The notes beneath the pieces were generated by a model. It was not told where the DNA came from, did not search any database, and saw only the letters and a program-made list of their open reading frames with translations. From positions 1 through 22,494 of the forward strand of contig CAKPMH010000019.1 of the NCBI GenBank assembly GCA_934167935.1: a stretch of 22,494 nt of DNA, in the 5' to 3' direction. The stretch comes from an uncultured Bacilli bacterium. GTDB lineage: Bacteria > Bacillota_I > Bacilli_A > RF39 > UBA660. Both the position numbers and the translations under genes were made by a program. Position 1 is the first letter of the stretch, and each line of letters begins with the position of its first letter. This document shows, in pieces, positions 9,349 through 16,661 of this stretch.

Positions 9349-9500
9349 AATCTTCCTGTTTTATATCTTCTAATTGCTGTTCCAACATATCTGCCTAGTT
9401 CAATGATTAAATTTGTTCCTCTTATAATAGAGTTTAATAAGGATGCTGAAAATTTTATACCACCATTTATATTATATAATTCTTCTTTATTTAATTTCAT
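9342..9500 (-). CDS. Double-glycine bacteriocin-like precursor peptide B
   Basis: The 52-residue ORF starts with MKLNKEELYNINGG, a textbook double-glycine leader (Leu -12, Glu -8, Leu -7, Ile -4, Gly -2, Gly -1). The predicted mature peptide has 38 residues, beginning IKFSASLLNSI and ending in AIRRYKTGRLC. It is strongly cationic, has an amphipathic hydrophobic middle, a GxxxG motif (GRYVG) and one Cys as the last residue. Its ATG shares a base with the stop of the previous gene (TAATG) and has no ribosome site of its own, so it is probably translated by coupling in equal amount with peptide A. Expected export and cleavage is by the C39 transporter upstream. Pairing with A as a two-peptide class IIb-like bacteriocin is inference; a pheromone role is less likely because no regulator is nearby. 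Confidence 0.85.
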   Translation of the reverse strand: MKLNKEELYNINGGIKFSASLLNSIIRGTNLIIELGRYVGTAIRRYKTGRLC

Positions 9501-9640
9501 TATTTTCTACATAGTAGTGGTCTTACATAACCATCTACAACTCCTATAAAAAATGATATTCCAGCAAATATTCCTATTCCAACTCCAATATGAAATGCTC
9601 CTCCTCTTATTTTCTTTAATTCTTTTTCTTTTATTTTCAT
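9500..9640 (-). CDS. Double-glycine bacteriocin-like precursor peptide A
   Basis: The 46-residue ORF has an AGAAAGGAG site 5 bases before its ATG. The leader MKIKEKELKKIRGG fits the double-glycine consensus (Glu -8, Leu -7, Ile -4, Gly -2, Gly -1). The predicted mature peptide has 32 residues, beginning AFHIGVGIGIFAG, and contains two consecutive GxxxG motifs (Gly 19, 23, 27 of the precursor). It ends in VDGYVRPLLCRK with one Cys. GxxxG helix-packing motifs and paired genes are the marks of two-peptide bacteriocins that act by making the target membrane leaky. I do not recognise a named bacteriocin. The gene is the first of three translationally overlapping peptide genes and lies 97 bases downstream of the C39 exporter. 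Confidence 0.87.
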   Translation of the reverse strand: MKIKEKELKKIRGGAFHIGVGIGIFAGISFFIGVVDGYVRPLLCRK

Positions 9641-9670
9641 AATTTCTCCTTTCTAACATTAAAAATAGAT

Positions 9671-9724
9671 TTATATTTTTATTAATTTTATTATATATTT
9701 TATTATTCTAAGTATTTTTTTCAT
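9671..9724 (-). CDS. Seventeen-residue cationic amphipathic peptide (candidate)
   Basis: Between the exporter stop and peptide A lies an ATG with AGAAAGGA five bases upstream, opening 17 codons: MKKILRIIKYIIKLIKI. Lys/Arg recur every 3-4 residues among Ile/Leu, which would give an amphipathic cationic helix of the kind seen in leaderless antimicrobial peptides or phenol-soluble modulins. There is no leader and no Cys. In DNA this rich in AAA and ATA, a Lys/Ile ORF can arise by chance; the well-spaced ribosome site and the position in the operon are the only support. It could be translated, or only be a leader for the downstream genes. Confidence 0.45.
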   Translation of the reverse strand: MKKILRIIKYIIKLIKI

Positions 9725-9736
9725 TTTTTCCTTTCT

Positions 9737-11770
9737 TTAAAGAGATGTTTTTAAGTTTATTATTTTATCAAATAAATCTTTATTATCCATTCTATGGGAT
9801 ACTACAATAATTATCTTATCCTTATACATTTTGAAAATATTTTTTAAAATTTCTCGCTCTAATTTTATATCTACTTCACTTAATGATTCATCAAGAAGTA
9901 AAATGTTAAAATCATTTAAAAGTGATCTTGCAAGGACGATTCTTTGTCTTTCTCCACCTGATAAATTTAGGCCATTTTCTTCTATAAATGTATCTAGAAA
10001 AAGTTCTTTATCTAAAAAATCTATTTTTAAATTTTTAATTATATTTATTATTATTTTTTTATTTATTTTTCTACCTAATAATAAATTATTATATATAGTA
10101 TCTGTAAATAATTTTTCTTGTTGTGATACATATGTTATATTTTTGTCTATTTCTTCTTTACTTAGATTATTTATATCTATATTGTTTATTAGTACTTGTC
10201 CATGATTTATTTGATAATATTTTTTTAGAATTTTTAGGAAAGTTGACTTTCCGCAACCACTAGAACCTATAAGCATTATTTTTTCATTTTTATTTATTTT
10301 TAAATTTAAATTTTCAATTATATTATTATAATTATCGTAACTATATTTTAGATTTTTAATTTCTAAATTATTAAATGGTATGTTTAATAATTTATTTTCT
10401 TTTATTTGCTCTATCATTATTTCATTTATTCTATCAAAAGATATTTTAGCATCTTTTATATCTTTATTTAAATCAATTATATCCTTTATAGGGGTAATAT
10501 AGTATGAAAATAGTGAGGTAAATGTAATTAAACTAGCAAGTGTTATATAATCGTTTTTTATCAATAATATTCCTATAAATATTAATATACATATTCCTAT
10601 TTCATTTAATATATTTTTGCATAAATATTCTTTATTGCATATTTTTTCATATGATTTATTTTTATTAATATATTTTTTGTTTTTTTCTATTAAATTATCG
10701 CTTATATTTTTTTCTATTGAAAGGCCTTTTATTGTTTCATAACTATCTATACTTTCAACAATATATGAATTTAAACTTGTTTTTTCTTCTTTTACTTGTT
10801 CTAAATTTTGTTTTATTTTATTTTTATATTTTAATACTATTAATAAATATAAAATCATAATTATAAATGATATTAGAAATAATATTTTATTTATTTTAAA
10901 TAAAAATATACTTACAAATAATGATAAAAATAAATCTATAAATATTGTTATAATTATTTTTACTACTTCTTCATTTACAATGCTTAAATCATTTATTCTA
11001 GATAATACTTCTCCTGTTGTTCTATTTTTAAAGTATTTATAAGGAAGTGATATTATGCTTTTTAATATTTCATTTGTAAAACTTAATTCGATTTCATTAT
11101 AAAGATTAATTAAAATTTTTTCTCTTATATATTCAAATATATTTTTTATAAAAAATAGAGATAGAAATAATAAGAATGTTTTGAAAAGAAGACCTGAATT
11201 TATTTTTTTTATCATAATCTCTATATAAAAAGATGTAATAACTGAAAACAATATACTTAAAAATGAAATGATTATTATCTTTATAAATTTTGCTTTTTTC
11301 TCTTTTATCAATTCTTTTAAGTATTTTTTTAAATAAGTGTTATCAGAAATATAAAGTAATTTTTTTATTGGTTTAAAAGTTATTATTATATTGCTAAAAA
11401 TTTTATTAAATTCTTGAATACTAATTTTCTTAATCCTACTTGCTGGATCAGCGATCAATATATAATCTTTTTTATAATTTACTTCATATATTACGATGTA
11501 GTGTTTAAAGGAGTTATCTACTATTACATGTGCAATACATGGTAATTTTATATTTTCTAAATTATTTACTTTTAATCCTTCTGAATTAAAACCTATTTTT
11601 TTTGAGGCTTCAATTATATTGTATGCACTTACTCCTTCTTTGGATGTATAAGTCATTTCTCTTAATTTTTCTAATGGAATATATGATTTATAATATTTTA
11701 TAATCATTAGTAATGAGCATACTCCACAATCTTTTAAATCTTTTTGTTTTACAAATGGATATTTATTCAT
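9737..11770 (-). CDS. Peptidase-containing ABC transporter for double-glycine peptides (C39 bacteriocin processing/exporter)
   Basis: The 677-residue product is a complete single-chain processing exporter. Residues 1-130 are a C39 peptidase: Gln9, catalytic Cys15 in LKDCGVCSLLMI, His90 in KHYIVIY and Asp108 in IADPA. A six-helix ABC exporter domain follows (about 160-430). The ATPase domain has Walker A GSSGCGKST (from 502), Q-loop YVSQQ (about 550), signature LSGGERQR (603-610), Walker B ILLLDE (623-628) and switch His659. The family cuts leaders after Gly-Gly and exports the mature peptide. Two such precursors lie directly downstream. The start is preceded by the very strong site GAGGAGGTGA. 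No accessory HlyD-like subunit, kinase, regulator or classic immunity gene is present in the window. Confidence 0.95.
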   Translation of the reverse strand: MNKYPFVKQKDLKDCGVCSLLMIIKYYKSYIPLEKLREMTYTSKEGVSAYNIIEASKKIGFNSEGLKVNNLENIKLPCIAHVIVDNSFKHYIVIYEVNYKKDYILIADPASRIKKISIQEFNKIFSNIIITFKPIKKLLYISDNTYLKKYLKELIKEKKAKFIKIIIISFLSILFSVITSFYIEIMIKKINSGLLFKTFLLFLSLFFIKNIFEYIREKILINLYNEIELSFTNEILKSIISLPYKYFKNRTTGEVLSRINDLSIVNEEVVKIIITIFIDLFLSLFVSIFLFKINKILFLISFIIMILYLLIVLKYKNKIKQNLEQVKEEKTSLNSYIVESIDSYETIKGLSIEKNISDNLIEKNKKYINKNKSYEKICNKEYLCKNILNEIGICILIFIGILLIKNDYITLASLITFTSLFSYYITPIKDIIDLNKDIKDAKISFDRINEIMIEQIKENKLLNIPFNNLEIKNLKYSYDNYNNIIENLNLKINKNEKIMLIGSSGCGKSTFLKILKKYYQINHGQVLINNIDINNLSKEEIDKNITYVSQQEKLFTDTIYNNLLLGRKINKKIIINIIKNLKIDFLDKELFLDTFIEENGLNLSGGERQRIVLARSLLNDFNILLLDESLSEVDIKLEREILKNIFKMYKDKIIIVVSHRMDNKDLFDKIINLKTSL

Positions 11771-11837
11771 AAATCACCTCCTCACTTATATCATTCTATG
11801 TTTTTTTAAAAAACCCTTTTTATTTTTAAAAAAAAAT

Positions 11838-11863
11838 AAAAAAAAATAGCTTTTAACTATTTT
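11838..11863 (-). terminator. Intrinsic terminator after rsmD
   Basis: Minus strand AAAATAG (11857-11863) pairs with CTATTTT (11843-11849) across a 7-base loop that contains the rsmD stop codon, followed by a long T-rich tract. It separates rsmD from the exporter gene. Confidence 0.75.
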
Positions 11864-12383
11864 TATATATTTTTATTTTTTTAGTTCCATATTTTTTTTC
11901 TTTTTTTAATTCATAATCTATATCAAACTCTTCATTTTCATATTCACATATTATTAAACCATCTTTATTTAATAAATCATATTCTTTTATTTTAGTAAGT
12001 GAATTTTTGATTAAATTTAATTTATATGGTGGATCTAAAAATATTATATCAAATTTAATTTTATTATCACTAAAATACTTTAATGCATTTAAATAATCAT
12101 TTTTTATTATTACTACACCATCTACACCCTTAGTGTTTATATTTAATACATCTATTACAATTTTATTTTTATCTACAAAATAGCACGTTTTTGCACCATT
12201 ACTTAGTGCTTCTATTCCAAGTGATCCTGAACCAGCGAATAAATCTAGACAAATACTTTTATTTATATTATTTTGAATTATTCCAAATAATGACTCTTTT
12301 ACTCTATCCATTGTTGGCCTAGTACCTTCTATATTATCTCCTTTTAATATTTTCCCTTTATACTTTCCACTAATAATTCTCAT
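11853..12383 (-). CDS. rsmD: 16S rRNA (guanine-966-N2)-methyltransferase RsmD
   Basis: The 176-residue product is a Rossmann-fold SAM methyltransferase that modifies G966 of 16S rRNA in the small subunit. Diagnostic pieces are MRIISGKYKGK, TRPTMDRVKESLFGII, the SAM-binding LDLFAGSGSLGIEALS and the catalytic FLDPPYK. Length is typical. The ribosome site is AAGGAG. It lies just after ylbD and ylbE, as in Bacillus (where the rsmD homologue is ylbH), but ylbF and ylbG, which stand between them there, are absent, as is coaD downstream. Confidence 0.95.
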   Translation of the reverse strand: MRIISGKYKGKILKGDNIEGTRPTMDRVKESLFGIIQNNINKSICLDLFAGSGSLGIEALSNGAKTCYFVDKNKIVIDVLNINTKGVDGVVIIKNDYLNALKYFSDNKIKFDIIFLDPPYKLNLIKNSLTKIKEYDLLNKDGLIICEYENEEFDIDYELKKEKKYGTKKIKIYKNS

Positions 12384-12418
12384 ATTTTACTCCTTGTTTG
12401 TATAAATATATTTTTTCT

Positions 12419-12459
12419 GTTAATAATATTAATGTGATTTAATCACAACATATATTAAC
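12419..12459. repeat. 41-base imperfect palindrome upstream of rsmD
   Basis: Outer arms GTTAATA (12419-12425) and TATTAAC (12453-12459) and inner arms GTGATT (12434-12439) and AATCAC (12441-12446) share nearly one axis. There is no T-tract, so it is not a terminator; it could be an operator or an mRNA hairpin 36-76 bases before rsmD. Confidence 0.55.
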
Positions 12460-12470
12460 TCCCCTTCATA

Positions 12471-12493
12471 AAAATCCTTTAGGGATTTTTTTT
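12471..12493. terminator. Bidirectional intrinsic terminator after ylbE
   Basis: Stem AAAATCC (12471-12477) and GGATTTT (12483-12489) with a 5-base loop. Eight T follow on the plus strand (12486-12493), five on the minus strand. For the minus strand it ends the ylbD-ylbE message. Confidence 0.75.
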
Positions 12494-12502
12494 ATTTTAT
12501 CA

Positions 12503-12724
12503 TTATTTTAATGTAGATACAACATTTTGAATTAATTCTATTGTATTTAATGTTCTACTTATTTTATCAGTTGCTCTTAAATGATATACTTCTTTTACTT
12601 CTTCTTCAAAGGCTTTAAAACTATAGGGATTTCTATTTAATATTTTATACCAAGTGGAGTTTTCTCTTATATATCTTTGATAATTTATATTATTTTTAAT
12701 TTTAAATTGTATATCAAGTGTCAT
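12503..12724 (-). CDS. ylbE: YlbE-like protein
   Basis: The 73-residue product matches the YlbE-like family: it begins MTLDIQFKIKNN, has the core YIRENSTWYKILNRNP (compare RFIREQPYWYRKLSRNP in Bacillus, from memory) followed by FKAFEEEVKEVYH, and closes with a helical tail ending NVVSTLK. Function is unknown. Its ATG overlaps the ylbD stop by one base (TAATG), so translation is coupled. The gene pair and its place before rsmD support the assignment. Confidence 0.8.
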   Translation of the reverse strand: MTLDIQFKIKNNINYQRYIRENSTWYKILNRNPYSFKAFEEEVKEVYHLRATDKISRTLNTIELIQNVVSTLK

Positions 12725-13086
12725 TAATCTTCAAAGTGTTTATATATTGGTCTAGGTTTATATTCTCTTTTCGATGGAGTTTTATTATTTGAGCCCAAAT
12801 CTTCTAATACGCCAAGTACTCTTTGAACACTATTTATAGATTCCTGCATTTTATCTAAATTTACTCCTTTTAACCATGTAATTAAATCTAGCATTCCTAT
12901 TTGACTTGTTACTTTTTTTTCTTCATTTTGTTTTGGTTTTATATATTCATTCCAAACTTCACTATTTTCTCCATATAAATCATACATTTCATAAAATTTT
13001 TGCCATGTCATTTTTTCATTGTTTACAAATTTTAAAAGTGACGGATTATTTTTTGCAAATTCTTTAAACTCATTTTTTTTATCCAT
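12724..13086 (-). CDS. ylbD: YlbD-like protein (putative spore coat protein family)
   Basis: The product has 120 residues from the ATG at 13086. An in-frame GTG at 13095 lies inside the AGGTGAT ribosome site and is rejected. The N-terminal part FKEFAKNNPSLLKFVNNEK, TWQKFYEMYDLYGE and the middle LDLITWLKGVNLDKMQESI with VQRVLGVLEDL match the YlbD family, which carries a putative spore-coat annotation. The C-terminus is basic with PRPIYKHFED. It begins 26 bases after a SirA-like gene and overlaps ylbE, forming a small unit with sporulation-associated relatives. Confidence 0.78.
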   Translation of the reverse strand: MDKKNEFKEFAKNNPSLLKFVNNEKMTWQKFYEMYDLYGENSEVWNEYIKPKQNEEKKVTSQIGMLDLITWLKGVNLDKMQESINSVQRVLGVLEDLGSNNKTPSKREYKPRPIYKHFED

Positions 13087-13112
13087 TACAATCACCTATT
13101 TTATTATATGTT

Positions 13113-13538
13113 TTATTTCTTTTTAGTTAACATTATTTTTTTTATTTCTTCATCTAACCAAAAATATTTTTTTCTATCAAATTCTATTACAAATATTTTT
13201 TTATTATATATATTAAATATTCTAAATATTTCTGGCATTATATTAGTTGATTTTATTAATACACATGAATAATTTATTTTTAAAAAAGTTTTTTCTTGTT
13301 TGTTTTTTAATATTATCTCTTTATTTTGATGCTCTACTTTAAATCGTTCATTAATATAGTTGCTAAGTAATTTAACACTAAATATATCACAAATATTTCT
13401 ATATAATGTTATTCCATATATTACATCAGTTTTTTTAATATGATATAGTGTATTTAATATTGTATATAAATAATATGAATTATTTTTATATATTTTATAA
13501 GAATTATTATTTATAATAAAAAGATAGTATTTATACAT
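13113..13538 (-). CDS. sirA: SirA-like protein (sporulation inhibitor of replication)
   Basis: The 141-residue product begins MYKYYLFIINNNSYKIYKN and ends with KIFVIEFDRKKYFWLDEEIKK. Both ends resemble Bacillus SirA (its FLAIDFNSKRYGWLNP tail is recalled, not searched). SirA binds DnaA domain I and blocks replication initiation as cells commit to sporulation. The middle is poorly conserved and very Ile/Asn/Lys-rich. No membrane segment or signal is seen. The start has GGTGAT 4 bases upstream, with a TATAAT 13 bases before the ATG. Location just upstream of ylbD-ylbE fits a sporulation theme. The assignment is moderate; the alternative is an uncharacterised small cytoplasmic protein. Confidence 0.68.
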   Translation of the reverse strand: MYKYYLFIINNNSYKIYKNNSYYLYTILNTLYHIKKTDVIYGITLYRNICDIFSVKLLSNYINERFKVEHQNKEIILKNKQEKTFLKINYSCVLIKSTNIMPEIFRIFNIYNKKIFVIEFDRKKYFWLDEEIKKIMLTKKK

Positions 13539-13572
13539 AAAATCACCTATTATTATAATGAACTTAAAATTT

Positions 13573-13599
13573 AAAAAAAAATCAGTTTAAAACTGATTT
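13573..13599 (-). terminator. Intrinsic terminator after tig
   Basis: Minus strand AAATCAGTT/AACTGATTT stem (13591-13599 with 13579-13587) and a T-tract (13573-13580), starting in the tig stop codon. Confidence 0.85.
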
Positions 13600-14855
13600 T
13601 AATTATTATCTTTTAAGAATTCAATTGTTTTTCTCATTTCTGTGTCATATTTTACCATTTCAATTCCACCAAATAATTTGATAAATTCATCTTTATCCAT
13701 TTGATATTTTTTAGCCATTTCTTCTGCTTCTTTTTCTGCTTCTTCATCTGTTACTTCTATTTTTTCTGCTTTTTTAACTTCTTCTAGTAATAATCTTGAT
13801 GCTACTCTTTTTGTTGATTCTTCTTTCATTTGGTCTCTTAAAGCAGATTCATCTGCATTTGTAAATTGATAAAATTGTTCTAAAGTTATTCCTTGCATTT
13901 TTAAATTTTCTTCATATTGTCTTAACATACGATCTGTTTCTTCTTTTATCATTGCATCTGGAATATCAACAGTCATATTAGATATTGCTTTATCTAATAT
14001 ATTATCAATGTAATGTTCTTCTGCATGGTGTTCTTTATGTGTTTTAATATTTGTTTTTAATGTTTCTTTTAGTGTTTCTTCTGAATCAACACCATCAAGA
14101 GCTAAATCTTCAAAGAATTCTTTATTTAATTCAGGTAATTTAGTTGTTTTAATTTCATTTACTTTTACTTTAAAGATAACTGGTTGACCTTTTAATTCTT
14201 CTGCATGGTAATCACTTGGGAATGTTACATTAATATTTTTTTCTTCTCCTTTTTCCATACCAATTAGTTGTTCTTCAAATCCAGGAATAAATGTATTAGA
14301 TCCAATTACTAAAGAGTAATTTTCTCCTTTTCCGCCTTCAAATGCAACTCCATCTTTAAATCCTTCAAAGTCTATTATTGCAGTATCTTTATTTTCAACT
14401 TTTCCTTCTTTTGTTACTATCTCTGCATATTTTTGTTTTGTTTCTTCTAATGCTTTTTCTACTTCTTCTTCTGTTACTTCAACGCTTTCTTTCTTAACTC
14501 CTAATTTTTTATATTCTCCAAGTTTTACTTCTGGCATTGTTGTAATAGTAAATAAAAATTCAACATAATCTTTTGTTAATGATTTTAAACTTACTTCTGG
14601 TTGTGCGACTATTTCTAAATCTTTATTTTCTTCCATCATTTTTTTATAAGCATCTTGTAAAACCATGTCTGCTGCTTCTAGCCAAATATTAGTTTCTCCA
14701 TATTTTTTTATGAATAAATCTTTTGGTGCTTTTCCTTTTCTAAATCCATCGATTTTTGCATCTTTACTTACTTTAGTGTATGCTTTATCGCATGCATTAG
14801 TCCAGTCTATTCCTTCTACTTTAATTGTTATTTCATGTACATTTTTATTTGCCAT
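13599..14855 (-). CDS. tig: Trigger factor (ribosome-associated chaperone, peptidyl-prolyl isomerase)
   Basis: Trigger factor meets nascent chains at the ribosome exit tunnel. The 418-residue product has the ribosome-binding tail loop signature GFRKGKAPKDLF (about 37-48), an FKBP-type PPIase domain (KDTAIIDFEGFKDGVAFEGG, FIPGFEEQLIGMEKGEEK) and the helical C-terminal chaperone domain. The length is near the usual 430. The ribosome site is AAGGAGG with 5-base spacing. It is a single-gene unit: its own promoter lies upstream and a terminator at its stop. Confidence 0.96.
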   Translation of the reverse strand: MANKNVHEITIKVEGIDWTNACDKAYTKVSKDAKIDGFRKGKAPKDLFIKKYGETNIWLEAADMVLQDAYKKMMEENKDLEIVAQPEVSLKSLTKDYVEFLFTITTMPEVKLGEYKKLGVKKESVEVTEEEVEKALEETKQKYAEIVTKEGKVENKDTAIIDFEGFKDGVAFEGGKGENYSLVIGSNTFIPGFEEQLIGMEKGEEKNINVTFPSDYHAEELKGQPVIFKVKVNEIKTTKLPELNKEFFEDLALDGVDSEETLKETLKTNIKTHKEHHAEEHYIDNILDKAISNMTVDIPDAMIKEETDRMLRQYEENLKMQGITLEQFYQFTNADESALRDQMKEESTKRVASRLLLEEVKKAEKIEVTDEEAEKEAEEMAKKYQMDKDEFIKLFGGIEMVKYDTEMRKTIEFLKDNN

Positions 14856-14878
14856 AATTTCCTCCTTCTGACCTTTAT

Positions 14879-14907
14879 AGTATATAATAAATTTTCATTT
14901 ATTACAA
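14879..14907 (-). promoter_or_regulatory. Promoter of tig
   Basis: Minus strand: -35 TTGTAA (14902-14907), 17-base spacer, -10 TATACT (14879-14884). The -35 begins one base after the T-tract of the greA terminator. Confidence 0.7.
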
Positions 14908-14908
14908 G

Positions 14909-14929
14909 AAAAAAGCTATATTTTAGCTT
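14909..14929 (-). terminator. Intrinsic terminator after greA
   Basis: Minus strand stem AAGCTA/TAGCTT (14924-14929 with 14913-14918), 5-base loop that includes part of the greA stop region, then a run of T. Confidence 0.7.
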
Positions 14930-15393
14930 ATTTTTAATATTTCAATATCATATTTTCCATTTGGACTATCTACTGAAACTATATCTTTTACTTTTTTATT
15001 TAATATAGCTTTTGCAATTGGCGATTCATTTGATATTTTATTATTAAATGGATCTGCTTCTTTACTACCAACAATTGTATATTCATCTGTTTCATCATCA
15101 TCTACATACTTAATTGTTACTGTATTTCCAATTGATACTTTATCTGTATTTATTTCTGTTATAACAACAGCATTTTCTATCATTGTTTCTAATTCTTTTA
15201 TTTTATTTTCTACTTCTGCTTGGGATGCTCTAGCTGCATCATATTCTGCATTTTCTGATAAATCTCCTAATGCTCTTGCTTCTTTTAAAGCTTGTATTAC
15301 TTCTGGTCTTTTTTCCATTTTTAAATATTCTAGTTCTTGTTTCATTTCTTCTAAACCAGATGTAGTTAAATATACTTCTTTTTTATCTGACAT
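14923..15393 (-). CDS. greA: Transcription elongation factor GreA
   Basis: GreA inserts its coiled coil into the RNA polymerase secondary channel and stimulates cleavage of backtracked RNA. The 156-residue product has the coiled-coil half with LTTSGLEEMKQELEYLK, the tip GDLSENAEYDAARASQ (acidic catalytic tip residues D and E present), and the C-terminal FKBP-like domain ending SPNGKYDIEILKIS. Length is exactly typical. GAGAGG precedes the ATG. It has its own strong promoter downstream of trhP2, though readthrough from trhP2 is possible because no clear terminator separates them. In Bacillus greA also stands near yrrN-yrrO. Confidence 0.97.
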   Translation of the reverse strand: MSDKKEVYLTTSGLEEMKQELEYLKMEKRPEVIQALKEARALGDLSENAEYDAARASQAEVENKIKELETMIENAVVITEINTDKVSIGNTVTIKYVDDDETDEYTIVGSKEADPFNNKISNESPIAKAILNKKVKDIVSVDSPNGKYDIEILKIS

Positions 15394-15425
15394 TTTTATC
15401 GCCTCTCTTATTTAGTACTTGCAAA

Positions 15426-15454
15426 ATAATACTACGTTTTCTTTTTTTTGTCAA
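15426..15454 (-). promoter_or_regulatory. Promoter of greA
   Basis: Minus strand: consensus -35 TTGACA (15449-15454), 17-base spacer, -10 TATTAT (15426-15431), beginning only a few bases after the trhP2 stop codon. Confidence 0.85.
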
Positions 15455-15458
15455 GTTT

Positions 15459-16661
15459 TTATTTATCTATTATTTTTTTTCTAATCATATCGTACTTTGA
15501 TATTAAAGAATTTATTTTAATTTGAACTATTTGTTTTGGATGCCTAACTACTTCAATATCATTTCCATCACTATCTTTTATATTATCAATAGTTATATTT
15601 ATTATATTATTATTTGGTCCAAATATTTCTACTTCATCACCTATTTTAAAATAATTTCTTTGTTCTATAGTGGCTACTTTAGTATTTACATCATAATCTA
15701 ATACTATTCCTAAAAAATCTTGATTTGATATTTCTTCTCTTCCATTATAATAATTACATGTTTGATCATTTATACCATTAAAAAATTGTGGTACGGCATC
15801 TCTATTAGCACAGTTTCTAAGTATTTGTTCTGCTTTTTTATCATAAGCATAACCTTCTTTATCACTTAAATATTCATCTATTACTTTTCTATATGTACTT
15901 ACTATAGTTGCTATATAATAAACTGAACGCATTCTTCCCTCAATTTTAAATGATTTAATTCCAAGTTCAATCATATCAGGTATATATTTTAACATTGATA
16001 AATCTTTTGCACAAAAGGTAAATGGTTTTTCTCCTTTTAAATAGGTTTTATCTCCTTTAAGATCAAAATCCCATCTGCATATTTGAGCACAACCTCCTCT
16101 ATTTGCATCTCTTCCTGTAAAAACATTTGATAAAACACATCTTCCACTTATTCCTGAACACATTGCGCCGTGTATAAATACTTCAATATCTATATCTACA
16201 TTATCTAATATTTCTTTTATATCGCTTTTAGTTGCTTCACGTGCAAGGACAATTCTTTTTATTCCTTCTTTTTTAAAAAATTTACATGCTTCAATATTTA
16301 GAGTTGATTTTTGAGTTGATAAATGTATTTCTAAATCAGTATATTTTTTAGCAAGTTCTATTATAGTTGGATCACTTACTATAATTGCATCTACGCCACA
16401 TTTTTCTATTTCTTTTAAGTAATTTATTACTTCTTTTATTTCTTTATTATGAAGTACTATGTTTACTGTTACATAAACTTTTGCTTTATGTTCATGAGCA
16501 AAAATTACGCCTTCTTTAATTTCTTCAAAAGTAAAATTTTTAGCATTAGCTCTAAGTCCTAAAATAGGACCTCCTATATATACAGCATCTGCACCATATA
16601 ATATAGCAATTTTAAGTCTTTCTAAATCTCCTGCTGGAGCAAGCAATTCTACATTATTCAT
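15459..16661 (-). CDS. trhP2: U32-family protein YrrO/TrhP2-like (tRNA U34 hydroxylation)
   Basis: The 400-residue product is a U32 'peptidase' family member. The family signature is intact at residues 160-175 (EVFIHGAMCSGISGRC), followed by GGCAQICRWDF and FCAKDLSML, whose cysteines bind an Fe-S cluster in this family; FKIEGRMRSVYYIATIV is also typical. A C-terminal beta domain (KIGDEVEIFGPNN) is present. Despite the name, homologues YrrN/YrrO of Bacillus act in prephenate-dependent 5-hydroxyuridine formation at tRNA position 34. Its ATG overlaps the end of trhP1 by 8 bases, so the two are coupled and probably work as a complex. Confidence 0.88.
   Translation of the reverse strand: MNNVELLAPAGDLERLKIAILYGADAVYIGGPILGLRANAKNFTFEEIKEGVIFAHEHKAKVYVTVNIVLHNKEIKEVINYLKEIEKCGVDAIIVSDPTIIELAKKYTDLEIHLSTQKSTLNIEACKFFKKEGIKRIVLAREATKSDIKEILDNVDIDIEVFIHGAMCSGISGRCVLSNVFTGRDANRGGCAQICRWDFDLKGDKTYLKGEKPFTFCAKDLSMLKYIPDMIELGIKSFKIEGRMRSVYYIATIVSTYRKVIDEYLSDKEGYAYDKKAEQILRNCANRDAVPQFFNGINDQTCNYYNGREEISNQDFLGIVLDYDVNTKVATIEQRNYFKIGDEVEIFGPNNNIINITIDNIKDSDGNDIEVVRHPKQIVQIKINSLISKYDMIRKKIIDK

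Noticed and set aside
13087..13112. TATAAT between the sirA-like gene and ylbD as a separate promoter
   Set aside because: No -35 and only 26 bases between genes; more simply one message, with the hexamer arising in AT-rich DNA.
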